From NCBI RefSeq assembly GCF_014489115.1, contig NZ_JACTAH010000001.1, positions 1,736,001 through 1,800,000 on the forward strand: a stretch of 64,000 nucleotides of DNA, read 5' to 3'. The notes beneath the pieces are model-generated. The model was not told the DNA's origin, did not search any database, and was given only the letters and a program-made list of their open reading frames with translations. Shown in pieces: positions 28,409-37,130 of the stretch (position 1 is its first letter; every line of letters starts with the position of its first letter). The DNA comes from Thauera sedimentorum. GTDB lineage: Bacteria; Pseudomonadota; Gammaproteobacteria; Burkholderiales; Rhodocyclaceae. Position numbers and translations under genes: made by a program.

Positions 28409-30595
28409 ATGAACATTCCGGCCCTATTCAGAAAACTGCTGACCGGCGCAGCCCTGGCGCTGCTGTCCGCCACCGCCATGGCGGACGCCTACAACGCCCA
28501 ACTGCCGGAAGACATCAACACCGCCCCGGACCTGTGCAGCCTGGTCTCCTGTACCGAGGTGCTGCCGGGCGCCACCGAATTCTCCGAGCGCAAGGGGCGG
28601 CCGTACTACGTCGAAGGCTATGCGCAGAAGGACGGGCAGCGCGAGCTGGTCGGCTACGTCATGCTGTCGACCGACATCACCGACATCCCCGCCTATTCCG
28701 GCAAGCCGGTGATCACCCTGATCGGCATGGACAAGGGCGGCCGCTTCGCGGGCGTGAAGATCCTCAAGCACTCCGAGCCCATCCTGCTGCTGGGCATTCC
28801 GGAGTCGGCGCTGATCAAGTTCAACGACCAGTACCTGGGCAAGTTCGTGGGCGACAACATCGAGGTCGGCCGCACCCGCCCGGAAGAGAACATCATCGGC
28901 CTGGACGCCATCTCCGGCGCCACGGTGACGGTGATCGCGCAGAACCAGGTGATGATGACCTCCGGCGCCTCGGTGGCGCGCCAGGTCGGCATCCTGGAGC
29001 CGGTGGTGCGCGAACCGGCGCGCTTCATCGAGACCGGTGGCAAGCCCGACTGGAACACCCTGGTCGAGGAAGGCAGCATCCAGCGCCTCACCGTGCGCCC
29101 CGAGCAGGTCGGCCTGGAGCGCAGCGGCGAGCCCTTCATCGACCTGTGGTTCGGCTACCTCAACCAGCCCGACGTCGGCCGTGCGGTGCTGGGCGATGCG
29201 GCCTGGCGCAACCTGATGAGCCGCCTGGGCGAGACCGAACACGCCATCTTCGTGATCCGCAGCGGCGGCAAGGAGTCGTTCAAGGGCTCGGGCTTCGTGC
29301 GCGGCGGCCTGTACGACCGCGTGCAGATCCGCCAGGGCGCTGACACCTTCACCTTCCGCGACCTCGACTACCTCAACCTCTACAGCCTGGCCGCCGCCGG
29401 TGCGCCGGCCTACGACGAATCGGCGATCTTCATCGTCCGCCCGGAACACCAGGGCGCGAGCTTCTCCGGCGCCTATCCGTGGAAGTTCGTGTTCCTCGGC
29501 AACCGCGTGGACCGCGCCACCGGCCAGCGCAGCTTCGCCAACTTCGACACCGAGTACTGGATTCCCGCCAAGTACCTGGAAGGCGGCCGCCCGCACATCG
29601 AGCGCCCGGTGCCGCCCTGGCTGCGCGTATGGAAGACCCGCGCACTGGAGATCGGCCTGTTTGCCGCACTGCTGGTGGCGGTGGGCATCGTGTATGCGAA
29701 CCGTGACCGCCTGACCCGCGCATCCACCCACAAGAACAAGTGGCCGGTGAATGCCTTCAAGTACACCGCCTGGCTCATCAGCATCGGCTACGTCGGCTTC
29801 TACCTGCTGGCGCAGCCCTCCATTACCCAGGTGCTGACCTGGTTCCATGCCCTGCTCTTCCAGTGGAAGTGGGAGCTCTTCCTCACCGACCCCTTCATCT
29901 TCCTGTTCTGGATCTTCATCATCGTCACCGTCTTCCTGTGGGGTCGCGGACTGTTCTGCGGCTGGCTGTGCCCCTTCGGCTCGCTGTCCGAGCTGCTCTA
30001 CAAGATCGGCGGGGCGATCGGCCTGAAGCGCTTCCAGTTCAAGCTCTCCAAGCCCCTGCACGACAAGCTCAAGTGGGTGAAGTACGCGGTGTTCTTCGGC
30101 CTGCTCGGGGTCTCGGTGTTCTCGATGACGCTGGCCGAGATGCTGGCCGAGGTCGAGCCCTTCAAGACCACCTTCCTGGTGGGCCTGTTCAACCGCAGCT
30201 GGCCCTACACCCTGTTCGCCGCCGGCCTGCTGGGACTGTCGATCTTCATCGAGCGCCCCTTCTGCAAGTACCTGTGCCCGCTCGGCGCCTCGCTGGCCAT
30301 GCCCAGCACCTTCCGCTGGTTCGGCCTGAAGCGCAAACAGGAATGCGACTCCTGCAAGGCCTGCGCGGTGGGCTGCGGCTCGCTCGCCATCGACAAGGAC
30401 GGCCGCATCGACCAGCGCGAATGCCTGCTGTGCCTGGACTGCATGGTGCTCTATACCGACGACCACGGCTGCCCGCCGCTGGCCAAGGAACGCAAGCGCC
30501 GCAGCAAGGCCGGCCTGCCGCTGACCCCGATCGGCGCGGACGGCTACTTCATCCCCATCAAGCCGGTGCCGGCCGACAAGCCGGTCACCGCCTGA
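28409..30595 (+). CDS. nosR: NosR, flavin and iron-sulfur membrane protein for N2O reduction
   Basis: 728 aa. Signal peptide at 1-25 (ends ATAMADA), periplasmic FMN-binding domain with the flavinylation motif SGAT at 169-172 (Thr172 the attachment site), then a membrane part from about 410 with five or six helices. Cytoplasmic CxxxCP motifs are CGWLCPFG and CKYLCPLG, and a ferredoxin-like motif CDSCKACAVGC plus CLLCLDC lies near the C-terminus. NosR supplies electrons to NosZ and is needed for its expression or activation in studied denitrifiers. The much longer upstream open frame is ignored; the ATG at 28409 fits the signal peptide. It leads the operon nosR to the NosL-like gene. Confidence 0.97.
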   Translation: MNIPALFRKLLTGAALALLSATAMADAYNAQLPEDINTAPDLCSLVSCTEVLPGATEFSERKGRPYYVEGYAQKDGQRELVGYVMLSTDITDIPAYSGKPVITLIGMDKGGRFAGVKILKHSEPILLLGIPESALIKFNDQYLGKFVGDNIEVGRTRPEENIIGLDAISGATVTVIAQNQVMMTSGASVARQVGILEPVVREPARFIETGGKPDWNTLVEEGSIQRLTVRPEQVGLERSGEPFIDLWFGYLNQPDVGRAVLGDAAWRNLMSRLGETEHAIFVIRSGGKESFKGSGFVRGGLYDRVQIRQGADTFTFRDLDYLNLYSLAAAGAPAYDESAIFIVRPEHQGASFSGAYPWKFVFLGNRVDRATGQRSFANFDTEYWIPAKYLEGGRPHIERPVPPWLRVWKTRALEIGLFAALLVAVGIVYANRDRLTRASTHKNKWPVNAFKYTAWLISIGYVGFYLLAQPSITQVLTWFHALLFQWKWELFLTDPFIFLFWIFIIVTVFLWGRGLFCGWLCPFGSLSELLYKIGGAIGLKRFQFKLSKPLHDKLKWVKYAVFFGLLGVSVFSMTLAEMLAEVEPFKTTFLVGLFNRSWPYTLFAAGLLGLSIFIERPFCKYLCPLGASLAMPSTFRWFGLKRKQECDSCKACAVGCGSLAIDKDGRIDQRECLLCLDCMVLYTDDHGCPPLAKERKRRSKAGLPLTPIGADGYFIPIKPVPADKPVTA

Positions 30596-30616
30596 AGACG
30601 ACTAGGAGAACCCGAC

Positions 30617-31042
30617 ATGGTCAACCCGACGATGCCCACCGATCCGGTCGAACCGCCCTACGCCGGCCACGGCACCCTGGGCCTGATCGCCGCGGAAGTG
30701 TGGGACCACCTGTGGCCGTGGAGCCGGGCCGGCTTCGCGCGCCAGAAGGCCATTCAGGCCGCCGGGCTGGCGCTGGCCGCCGGCGCCACGGTGATGTGGA
30801 TCCTCGCGGCGATGGGCCGCATGGATGCCGGCGCCATCATCGGCTGGTGGGTCAGCTGGAGCGTGTTCGAAGTGCTGGTGCGCCTGGGCTCCAAGCCCTA
30901 TGTGAAGGAAGGCCCGTGGTGGGGCCGGCGCTACCGCAAGGCCTCGCTGATGGACATGGTGTGCTACGTGGGCTTCAAGAACCTGCTGATCGGCGCCAGC
31001 CTGTTCATCGCGCTGAAGTCCGCCGGCATCCTGGTGATCTGA
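30617..31042 (+). CDS. Small membrane protein of the nos operon
   Basis: 141 aa with about three membrane helices (residues 55-75, 78-98, 115-138) and an aromatic soluble N-terminus. A conserved-looking stretch GSKPYVKEGPWWGRRYRK precedes the last helix. A gene of this size between nosR and nosD occurs in beta-proteobacterial nos clusters as far as I recall; its function is not established. Start at 30617 has the ribosome binding site AGGAGAA, 21 bp after nosR. A structural or electron-transfer role beside NosR is possible but not shown. Confidence 0.8.
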   Translation: MVNPTMPTDPVEPPYAGHGTLGLIAAEVWDHLWPWSRAGFARQKAIQAAGLALAAGATVMWILAAMGRMDAGAIIGWWVSWSVFEVLVRLGSKPYVKEGPWWGRRYRKASLMDMVCYVGFKNLLIGASLFIALKSAGILVI

Positions 31043-31055
31043 GGCGAGCCGCACG

Positions 31056-32348
31056 ATGACACCGCTCCCGGGTGCCTTCGCCCTGCTCCGCCTGTTCGCC
31101 GCCGCGCTGGCGGTCGCCCTGCTGCCTGGGCTGGCCGCCGCCAGCCTGCAGGTTCACCCCGGCGACTCCATCCAGGCCGCCATCGACCGCGCCGCCCCCG
31201 GCGACGTGATCGAGATCCACCGCGGACGCTACGTCGAGAACCTGCTGATCGAGAAGACCCTCACCCTGCGCGGCATCGACCGCCCGACGGTGAGCGGCGG
31301 CCTCAAGGGCGACACCATCCGCATCACCGCCGAGGACGTGGTGATCGACGGGCTGATCGTCAGCGATTCCGGCGACAGCCTGCTCGAGCAGAACTCGGGC
31401 ATCTACATCTGGCCGGGCGCGCATCGCGCAGTGGTGCGCAACTGCGACCTCACCTACAACCTGTTCGGCCTGTGGGTGGAACAGGCCAACGACGTGCTGA
31501 TCGAGAACAACGTGATCACCGGCAAGCGCGAATACCGCTCGCCGATGCGCGGCAACGGCATCCAGCTCTACAACACGCGGCGCGCACGGGTGTTCAACAA
31601 CGAGGTCAGCTTCGTGCGCGACGCGCTCTACGTGGACGTCACCCACGACGCGGTCTTCCGCGGCAACAAGCTGCACCACAGCCGCTACGGCACCCACTAC
31701 ATGAACTCCTACCGCAACCTGTGGGAGGACAACGACGTGTGGATGAACCGCGGCGGCCTGGCGCTGATGGAAACGCGCAACCAGGTGGTGCGCAACAACC
31801 GCGTATGGGCCAATTCGGACCACGGCATCATGCTGCGCACCATCCAGGACTCCAAGGTGGAAGGCAACGTGCTGGCCGGCAACTCGCGCGGCTTCTTCAT
31901 CTACGACGCCGAGTACAACACCCTGCGCGACAACCTGATCACCGACAACATCGTCGGCGTGCACCTGTGGGCCGGTTCCAAGAACAACGTGGTCGAAGGC
32001 AACGACTTCGTCGCCAACCGCGAGCAGGTGCGCTACGTGGGCGCCCGCGACATGGTGTGGGGCGAGGAGTCCGGCAACCACTGGAGCAACTACCTGGGCT
32101 GGGACCGCAACGGCGACGGCCTGGGCGACGTGCGCTACGAGGCCAACGACCTGGTCGACCGCCTGTCCTGGCGCCACCCCATGATGAAGCTGCTGCTTGC
32201 CAGCCCCGCAGTGCAGACACTGCGCCTGGTCGGCCAGCAGTTCCCCCTGCTGCGTGCACCCAGCGTGGTCGACCCGAACCCGCGCATGCAGCCAAATAAC
32301 GATAACTGGAGAAACTGGCGTGGAAAGCACTACCCCGGCAGCCGCTGA
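31056..32348 (+). CDS. nosD: NosD, periplasmic copper-centre maturation protein
   Basis: 430 aa. Signal peptide in about residues 10-30 (LFAAALAVALLPGLAAA), followed by right-handed beta-helix (CASH/NosD) repeats with recurrent N-x-x-x-N-x-G/x-I patterns (GIYIWPGAH, NNRVWANSDHGIMLR). NosD works with the NosFY ABC transporter to build the CuZ site of NosZ. Ribosome binding site GAGGCGAG. Its last 29 bp overlap the nosF start. Confidence 0.96.
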   Translation: MTPLPGAFALLRLFAAALAVALLPGLAAASLQVHPGDSIQAAIDRAAPGDVIEIHRGRYVENLLIEKTLTLRGIDRPTVSGGLKGDTIRITAEDVVIDGLIVSDSGDSLLEQNSGIYIWPGAHRAVVRNCDLTYNLFGLWVEQANDVLIENNVITGKREYRSPMRGNGIQLYNTRRARVFNNEVSFVRDALYVDVTHDAVFRGNKLHHSRYGTHYMNSYRNLWEDNDVWMNRGGLALMETRNQVVRNNRVWANSDHGIMLRTIQDSKVEGNVLAGNSRGFFIYDAEYNTLRDNLITDNIVGVHLWAGSKNNVVEGNDFVANREQVRYVGARDMVWGEESGNHWSNYLGWDRNGDGLGDVRYEANDLVDRLSWRHPMMKLLLASPAVQTLRLVGQQFPLLRAPSVVDPNPRMQPNNDNWRNWRGKHYPGSR

Positions 32349-33288
32349 GGCCATTGGCCAGGCCGCCGCCCGCGCGCCTCAGGACGCGGTGATCGAAGTG
32401 CGCGGCGTGGCGCGCCACTACGGCGCGGTGCGCGCGGTGGACGGCGTGGACCTGACCGTGGGCCGCGGTGAACTCTTCGGCCTGATCGGCCACAACGGCG
32501 CAGGCAAGAGCACCCTGTTCAAGATGATGCTCGGCCTGGTGCCGCCGAGCGCGGGCGAGATCCGCATCGACGGCGCAGCGGTCGGCGGGCGCGACTTCCG
32601 TGCCGTGCGACGCAAGATCGGCTACCTGCCGGAGAACGTCGTGCTCTACGACAACCTCACCGGCCTGGAGACGCTGCACTTCTTCGCCCGCCTCAAGGGC
32701 GTGCAGACCGGCGGCTGCGGCGCGGTGCTGGAGCGCGTCGGCCTCGCCCATGCCGCCGCCCGCCGGGTGCGCGAGTACTCCAAGGGCATGCGCCAGCGCC
32801 TGGGTTTCGCCCAGGCCCTGCTCGGCCATCCGCAGATCCTCTTCCTCGACGAGCCGACCACCGGCCTGGACCCGGAGGCGATCCGCGAGTTCTACCTCAT
32901 CCTGCGCGGCCTGCGTGCCGAGGGCGTGACCGTGGTGATCACCTCGCACATCCTCGCCGAGATCCAGGAACGGGTCGACCGCCTGGCGATCATGGCCGCC
33001 GGCAAGGTGCAGGCGCTCGGCACGGTGCAGGACCTGCGCGAGCAGATGGACCTGCCGCTGTGGTTCGACGTCCACGTGGCCGAGGCCGACTTCACCGCGG
33101 TGCGCGACGCCCTCGGCAGCCTGCCGGTGGCCGCCATCGAGGCGCGCGACGGCCATGTGGCGGTACAGGTACGCCGCGAATCGAAGATGGCGGTGTTCGC
33201 CGCGCTCGCCACCCTGGGCGATCGCGTGCTCGACCTGCATGTGCGCGAACCGTCGCTGGAAGACGTGTTCTTCGGCTTTTCCGACTGA
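32320..33288 (+). CDS. nosF: NosF, ABC transporter ATPase for CuZ assembly
   Basis: 322 aa. Walker A GHNGAGKST, signature SKGMRQRLGFAQAL, Walker B ILFLDEPTTGLDP, His in TSHILAEI. The N-terminus of the ATPase domain (VIEVRGVARHYGAV) is preceded by about 20 residues from a GTG start at 32320, which has TGGAGA 8 bases upstream; no ATG fits. The start lies inside the end of nosD, so translation is probably coupled. Pairs with NosY. Confidence 0.93.
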   Translation: MESTTPAAAEAIGQAAARAPQDAVIEVRGVARHYGAVRAVDGVDLTVGRGELFGLIGHNGAGKSTLFKMMLGLVPPSAGEIRIDGAAVGGRDFRAVRRKIGYLPENVVLYDNLTGLETLHFFARLKGVQTGGCGAVLERVGLAHAAARRVREYSKGMRQRLGFAQALLGHPQILFLDEPTTGLDPEAIREFYLILRGLRAEGVTVVITSHILAEIQERVDRLAIMAAGKVQALGTVQDLREQMDLPLWFDVHVAEADFTAVRDALGSLPVAAIEARDGHVAVQVRRESKMAVFAALATLGDRVLDLHVREPSLEDVFFGFSD

Positions 33289-33301
33289 AGGGGCGGACAT
33301 C

Positions 33302-34117
33302 ATGGAAATCTCGCAAGTCGCCACCATCGCCGGCAAGGAATTCTGGGACCGCATCCGCAACCGCTGGGTGCTGGCCGTGGCCCTGGTGTTCACCGCCTTC
33401 GCGCTGGTCATCGCCTACTTCGGCGCCGCCCAGCAGGGCACGGTGGGCTTCCGCTCGATCGACGTCACCATCGCCAGCCTGGTCAGCCTGGTGATCTACC
33501 TGATCCCGCTGATCGCCCTGGTGCTGGGCTTCGACGCCATCGTCGGCGAACGCGAACGCGGCTCGCTCGACCTGCTGCTGTCGATGCCGATCACCCGCTT
33601 CGAGCTCATCCTCGGCAAGTACCTGGGGCTGGCCGCCGCGCTGGCCTTCTCCACCGTAGCCGGCTTCGGCCTGGTGGCGGTGGTGCTCTCCGCGCAGCTC
33701 GACCTCAACGCGCTGTTCCACTACTTCGGCTTCATGGCCAGCTCGGTGCTGCTCGGCATGGCCTTCCTCAGCCTGGCGGTGATGCTCTCGGTGTTCGCTG
33801 CCGACCGCACCCGCGCCTCGGGCCTGGCGATCGCCATGTGGTTCTTCTTCGTGCTGGTGTTCGACCTGCTGCTGCTCGGCGCGCTGGTGTTCACCGGTGG
33901 CCAGACCGGCGGCGAAGCGCTGCCCTGGCTGCTGCTGCTCAACCCGGCGGACGTGTTCCGCATCCTCAACATCTTCAGCATGGACGACGTGCGCACCCTG
34001 TACGGCCTGGCTACGGTTTTCCCGCCCACCCTGGCCGAACCCTGGCTGCTCACCCTCGTCATGCTGGGCTGGATCGCCGCGCCGCTGGGCGTGGCGAGCT
34101 GGCGCTTCGGCAAGTGA
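33302..34117 (+). CDS. nosY: NosY, ABC transporter permease for CuZ assembly
   Basis: 271 aa, six predicted membrane helices (for example LAVALVFTAFALVIAYFGA and ASLVSLVIYLIPLIALVLG). After the first helix pair comes ERERGSLDLLLSMPITR, the coupling region typical of NosY/ABC-2 permeases. Start at 33302 has AAGGGGCGG upstream; the next 13 bp back is the nosF stop. Partner of NosF and NosD. Confidence 0.95.
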   Translation: MEISQVATIAGKEFWDRIRNRWVLAVALVFTAFALVIAYFGAAQQGTVGFRSIDVTIASLVSLVIYLIPLIALVLGFDAIVGERERGSLDLLLSMPITRFELILGKYLGLAAALAFSTVAGFGLVAVVLSAQLDLNALFHYFGFMASSVLLGMAFLSLAVMLSVFAADRTRASGLAIAMWFFFVLVFDLLLLGALVFTGGQTGGEALPWLLLLNPADVFRILNIFSMDDVRTLYGLATVFPPTLAEPWLLTLVMLGWIAAPLGVASWRFGK

Positions 34118-34155
34118 AGGCCGGCACAAGACCGGCGCAAACCTGGAGAAAACCC

Positions 34156-34695
34156 ATGTGCAACCATCACCGCTGCATCAGCCGCCGCCGCTTCCTGGCG
34201 GCAGCGGCCGCCTCGGGCCTGCTGGCCGCGTGCGGGCAGTCATCGACGGACGGTGGCGCGCTGGTGCCGGTCGAGATCGACCGCGGCACCGCCTGCGCGC
34301 TCGACGGCATGCTGCTCGCCGACTATCCCGGCCCCAAGGCGCAGATCCACTACCAGGGCCGCGCAGAGCCCGACTTCTTCTGCGATACCGTGGAGATGTT
34401 CTCCATCTACCTCAATCCCGAGCAGGTGCGCGCGGTGCGCGGCCTGTTCGTGCAGGACATGGGCAAGGCCAACTGGGACGCGCCGGTCGGTCACTGGATC
34501 GACGCGCGCGGTGCCTGGTACGTGGTCGGCTCCAAGCGACTCGGCTCGATGGGCCCGACCATCGGCGCCTTCGCCCAGGAAACCGATGCCAAGAAGTTCG
34601 CCGAGGAGTTCGGCGGCAAGGTAATGCGATTTGCCGACGTCACGCCCGACATGGTGGTGCTGGACGGCGGCGCCCTCCACGACCAGAGGATGTAA
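34156..34695 (+). CDS. nosL: NosL, copper chaperone lipoprotein
   Basis: 179 aa. The N-terminus has an Arg-rich motif SRRRFLAAAAASG and lipobox LLAAC (Cys near 28), suggesting an outer- or inner-membrane lipoprotein with a Tat-like signal. NosL core follows: ACALDGMLLADYPGPKAQIHY, with Cys and Met in the place of the copper ligands, and DTVEMFSIYLNP. NosL delivers Cu(I) to NosZ. ATG at 34156 with TGGAGAAAAC upstream. Confidence 0.93.
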   Translation: MCNHHRCISRRRFLAAAAASGLLAACGQSSTDGGALVPVEIDRGTACALDGMLLADYPGPKAQIHYQGRAEPDFFCDTVEMFSIYLNPEQVRAVRGLFVQDMGKANWDAPVGHWIDARGAWYVVGSKRLGSMGPTIGAFAQETDAKKFAEEFGGKVMRFADVTPDMVVLDGGALHDQRM

Positions 34696-34699
34696 GCAC

Positions 34700-35353
34700 A
34701 TGGAACCCTTGTACGACGCCCTGGAGCCGGAGCAGGCAACCGAGATCGAGCAGCTCGCCCGCGTGATGTACGAAGCGCGCGAACACCGGCGCATGATCCT
34801 GGAGCAGTACCATACCGACGACCCGGCCGAGGTGCTCGCGCGCATCGCCGCCATGACCGCCGCCGGTGAATGCGAACATCCGGCCTACGAGCACTATCTT
34901 GCCGTCTGCATCCTGGACGAGACCCGCAACGCCGCACGCAGCCTGATGGCGGCCCGCCTCAAGGAGGACGAGCCGGAGATCGACGTCCCCGCCGCCCCCC
35001 ATCTGGTGCTGCACGAAGCGCTCGCCAAGCAGGTCGGCAAGATGCTCTCCGACCCGCCCGAACTGCGCCAGGATGCGCTCCTGCTGCGGCTGGGCAACGG
35101 GGTCGAACTCACCGTCCACTATGCCTCGCCCACCGCGTACTCGCTGCGCTGGAAGACCGCCGACGGCCAGCAACTGGGCATCGACACCGCGCCGGGACAC
35201 CGCAGCATCGAGACCGGCCCGCACCACCTGCACCAGCCCGACGGCCGCGTCACCGACGATCCGCTGACCCGCCCCGGCCAGCCGCCCTGGGACAACCTGC
35301 AAGCGGTGATCGGCGCGCTGCTCGACGATCCGCTGCTCACCGCGCTGACATGA
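34700..35353 (+). CDS. Unrecognised protein between two nosL-type genes
   Basis: 217 aa soluble protein, acidic, with helical N-terminal half (EPEQATEIEQLARVMYEARE, HRRMILEQYHTDDPAEVLA) and a C-terminal half that looks like beta strands. No signal peptide, membrane segment or cysteine motif is evident; a few cysteines occur (GECEHPAY, AVCILDE). I do not recognise the family. It starts 4 bp after nosL and overlaps the next gene as ATGA, so it belongs to the nos operon and may help NosZ maturation or regulation. Ribosome binding site AGAGGATG. Confidence 0.75.
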   Translation: MEPLYDALEPEQATEIEQLARVMYEAREHRRMILEQYHTDDPAEVLARIAAMTAAGECEHPAYEHYLAVCILDETRNAARSLMAARLKEDEPEIDVPAAPHLVLHEALAKQVGKMLSDPPELRQDALLLRLGNGVELTVHYASPTAYSLRWKTADGQQLGIDTAPGHRSIETGPHHLHQPDGRVTDDPLTRPGQPPWDNLQAVIGALLDDPLLTALT

Positions 35354-35976
35354 GCCCGCTGCTGAAGTCGCCGCGCGTGCTCGGCACCGTGGCCGTGGCC
35401 TGCTTCGGCCTCGGCGTGGTGCTGGCGATGCTGCCCCAGGGCAAGTCGCGCGCGGTCGACTTCATGCCGCCGGCCGAGGACCTCTGCATCGTGCCATCGG
35501 CGCGCATCGCCGCCGCGCTGCCGTGGGACCCCGCCTCGGGCCTGCACATCCACGCCGCCCGCCCGGTTCCGGCGCAGGCACGCTGCCCGGTATGCGGCAT
35601 GTATCCGTCGCGCTACCCGCGCTGGGCGGCACAACTCATCTTCGAGGATGGCGCGGCGCATTTCTTCGATTCGCCGGTCGACCTGTTCATCTTCCTGGAA
35701 GACACCGCGCGCTACGACCCGGAGCGCGCCGGCGACGCGGTAGCCGCACACTACGTGACCGACTTCGACACCGGCCACTGGATCGCCGCGGGCGAAGCCT
35801 ATTTCGTCATCGGCTCGGCGGCACGCGGGCCGATGCGCGGTGCCGACCTGCCCGCCTTCGCCAGCCGCGACGCGGCCGCCGCCTTCTCCACGGCGAATGG
35901 TGGCGAAGTCGCCGCCTTCGCCGACATCACCCCGGCGCGCGTCGCCAACCTGCGCACCGCCAACCACTCGCACTGA
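35350..35976 (+). CDS. Second NosL-like protein, membrane anchored
   Basis: 208 aa. An uncleaved-looking membrane anchor at residues 9-28 (GTVAVACFGLGVVLAML), then a NosL-type domain with the metal motif CPVCGMYPSRYPRW and HFFDSPVDLFIFLED, AYFVIGSAARGPMRG. It differs from nosL upstream in keeping the CxxCGM motif and in its anchor, so it may be a second copper carrier acting before or after NosL. Last gene of the nos operon; a REPIN and a terminator follow. Confidence 0.87.
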   Translation: MSPLLKSPRVLGTVAVACFGLGVVLAMLPQGKSRAVDFMPPAEDLCIVPSARIAAALPWDPASGLHIHAARPVPAQARCPVCGMYPSRYPRWAAQLIFEDGAAHFFDSPVDLFIFLEDTARYDPERAGDAVAAHYVTDFDTGHWIAAGEAYFVIGSAARGPMRGADLPAFASRDAAAAFSTANGGEVAAFADITPARVANLRTANHSH

Positions 35977-36001
35977 GCACCACCCACGCCTGTAACATGC
36001 G

Positions 36002-36073
36002 GTAGGAGCGGCCTTGGCCGCGATGCAGCCCGCGGAAAACCACCGCCGCAATCGCGGCCAAGGCCGCTCCTAC
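36002..36073. repeat. REP-type inverted repeat (REPIN), copy 2
   Basis: Arms of 23 bp in perfect inversion (36002-36024 and 36051-36073), GTAGGAGCGGCCTTGGCCGC, total 72 bp as in copy 1, with a different 26-bp spacer. Lies between convergent genes after the nos operon. Confidence 0.9.
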
Positions 36074-36084
36074 AGCAATACAAA

Positions 36085-36113
36085 AAACGGGGAGCCACTT
36101 GGGCTCCCCGTTT
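36085..36113 (-). terminator. Intrinsic terminator of the cytochrome gene
   Basis: A 12-bp stem (36085-36096 with 36102-36113). Read on the minus strand it is followed by six T, so it mainly ends the minus-strand cytochrome gene. On the plus strand it gives GTTTG and may back up termination of the nos operon. Confidence 0.85.
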
Positions 36114-36153
36114 GCATGGCGTGCGGCCGGCATCATGCCGGCCGAGGACGCGA

Positions 36154-36561
36154 TTACTGCGCCTTGGCGACCATGTAGTCCACCGCTGCCTTGACCTCAT
36201 CGTCGGTCAGCGAGGCGCCGCCGCCGCGCGGGGGCATCATGCCCTTCTCGCCGGTGAAGCCTTCGATGGCGTGCTTGTAGACCGTGTCGATGCCCTGGGC
36301 AAGGCGCGGACCCCAGTCGGCCTTGTCGCCGAGCTTGGGTGCACCGGCCACGCCAGCGGCGTGACAGAGCGCGCAGGTCTTCTTGTAGACGCTCTCACCG
36401 ACCGCATTCACCGGCGCGGCGGGTGCCGGCGCGGGTGCGGGAGCCGGCGCGGCGGCCACCGGGGCGGGCGCACTGGCCGGTGCCGGCGGCGGGGCATCCT
36501 GGCCGCACGCAGCCAACAGCACGGCGAGCGATGCAGCGATACCAAGGGTCTTGATCTTCAT
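36154..36561 (-). CDS. Cytochrome c5-type lipoprotein
   Basis: 135 aa. Lipobox LLAACGQ near residue 17-19, a Pro/Ala linker (about 25-55), and a class I cytochrome c domain with heme motif CALCH and distal Met in KGMMPPRGG. Probably an electron shuttle anchored at the membrane facing the periplasm. It has an FNR/DNR-type promoter, so a link to denitrification (donor to NosZ or nitrite reductase) is likely but unproven. Start at 36561 has GGAGACCCCCC upstream; a longer frame to 36633 lacks support. Confidence 0.92.
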   Translation of the reverse strand: MKIKTLGIAASLAVLLAACGQDAPPPAPASAPAPVAAAPAPAPAPAPAAPVNAVGESVYKKTCALCHAAGVAGAPKLGDKADWGPRLAQGIDTVYKHAIEGFTGEKGMMPPRGGGASLTDDEVKAAVDYMVAKAQ

Positions 36562-36616
36562 CGGGGGGTCTCCTGATCTGTAGGGGATGGCCTTCGGAAT
36601 TGGGCCAACGGTGGCA

Positions 36617-36658
36617 ATGCTAGCGACGACCACTCACGATGTGATTGACCCTCATCAA
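36617..36658 (-). promoter_or_regulatory. FNR/DNR-type promoter of the cytochrome gene
   Basis: On the minus strand TTGATGAGGGTCAA (36658-36645, 9 of 10 to TTGAT-N4-ATCAA) and TAGCAT at 36622-36617, exactly the spacing of a site at -41.5. Predicted start 36610. Confidence 0.7.
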
Positions 36659-36800
36659 GTCGGTCGCCGCGTACCTGCGCGCCATGCCGAATCGGGCGGA
36701 GGTGCCGTGCCGTATGGCTTCCAGAACGGCTTTGAATATGACAAAAAGAATAGACCTCGTCTAAACTCCGGACTCCCGATCATCCTTGTGGAGTCGCTCC

Positions 36801-37130
36801 ATGCGTCGCATCATCGCCACCCTGGCCATCGCCGCCTGTACCCTGCCGCCGGCCGCCCTTGCCAACCCGCCGGCCGAGATCGCCGCCATCTTCAAGGCGA
36901 ACAACTGCACGGTCTGCCACCTGCTGAGCGGCCGCACCGTGGTCGGTCCGGCCTATGCGGAGATCGCCGCGCGCTATGCGGACGACAAGGCGGGCGCGCT
37001 GCCGGTGCTGATCGAGCGCGTACGCAAGGGCTCGGACGCCAAGCTCTGGGGCCAGGCGCCGATGCCGCCCTCGCCCAAGCTCAGCGAGGCGGAGGCCGAC
37101 GCGGCGGTGCGCTGGATTCTCGGCATGTGA
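36801..37130 (+). CDS. Small periplasmic cytochrome c
   Basis: 109 aa. Cleavable signal peptide (MRRIIATLAIAACTLPPAALA), heme motif CTVCH at about 39-43, and distal Met in GQAPMPP: a monoheme class I cytochrome of the c551/c552 type. ATG at 36801 has TGGAG 7-11 bases upstream; an in-frame start at 36786 is less likely. Divergent from the other cytochrome gene by 239 bp. No convincing FNR site at the right distance for this gene. Confidence 0.9.
   Translation: MRRIIATLAIAACTLPPAALANPPAEIAAIFKANNCTVCHLLSGRTVVGPAYAEIAARYADDKAGALPVLIERVRKGSDAKLWGQAPMPPSPKLSEAEADAAVRWILGM

Noticed and set aside
36732..36744. FNR-like string TTGAATATGACAA before the second cytochrome gene
   Set aside because: It is 13 bases, one short of the required spacing between half-sites.
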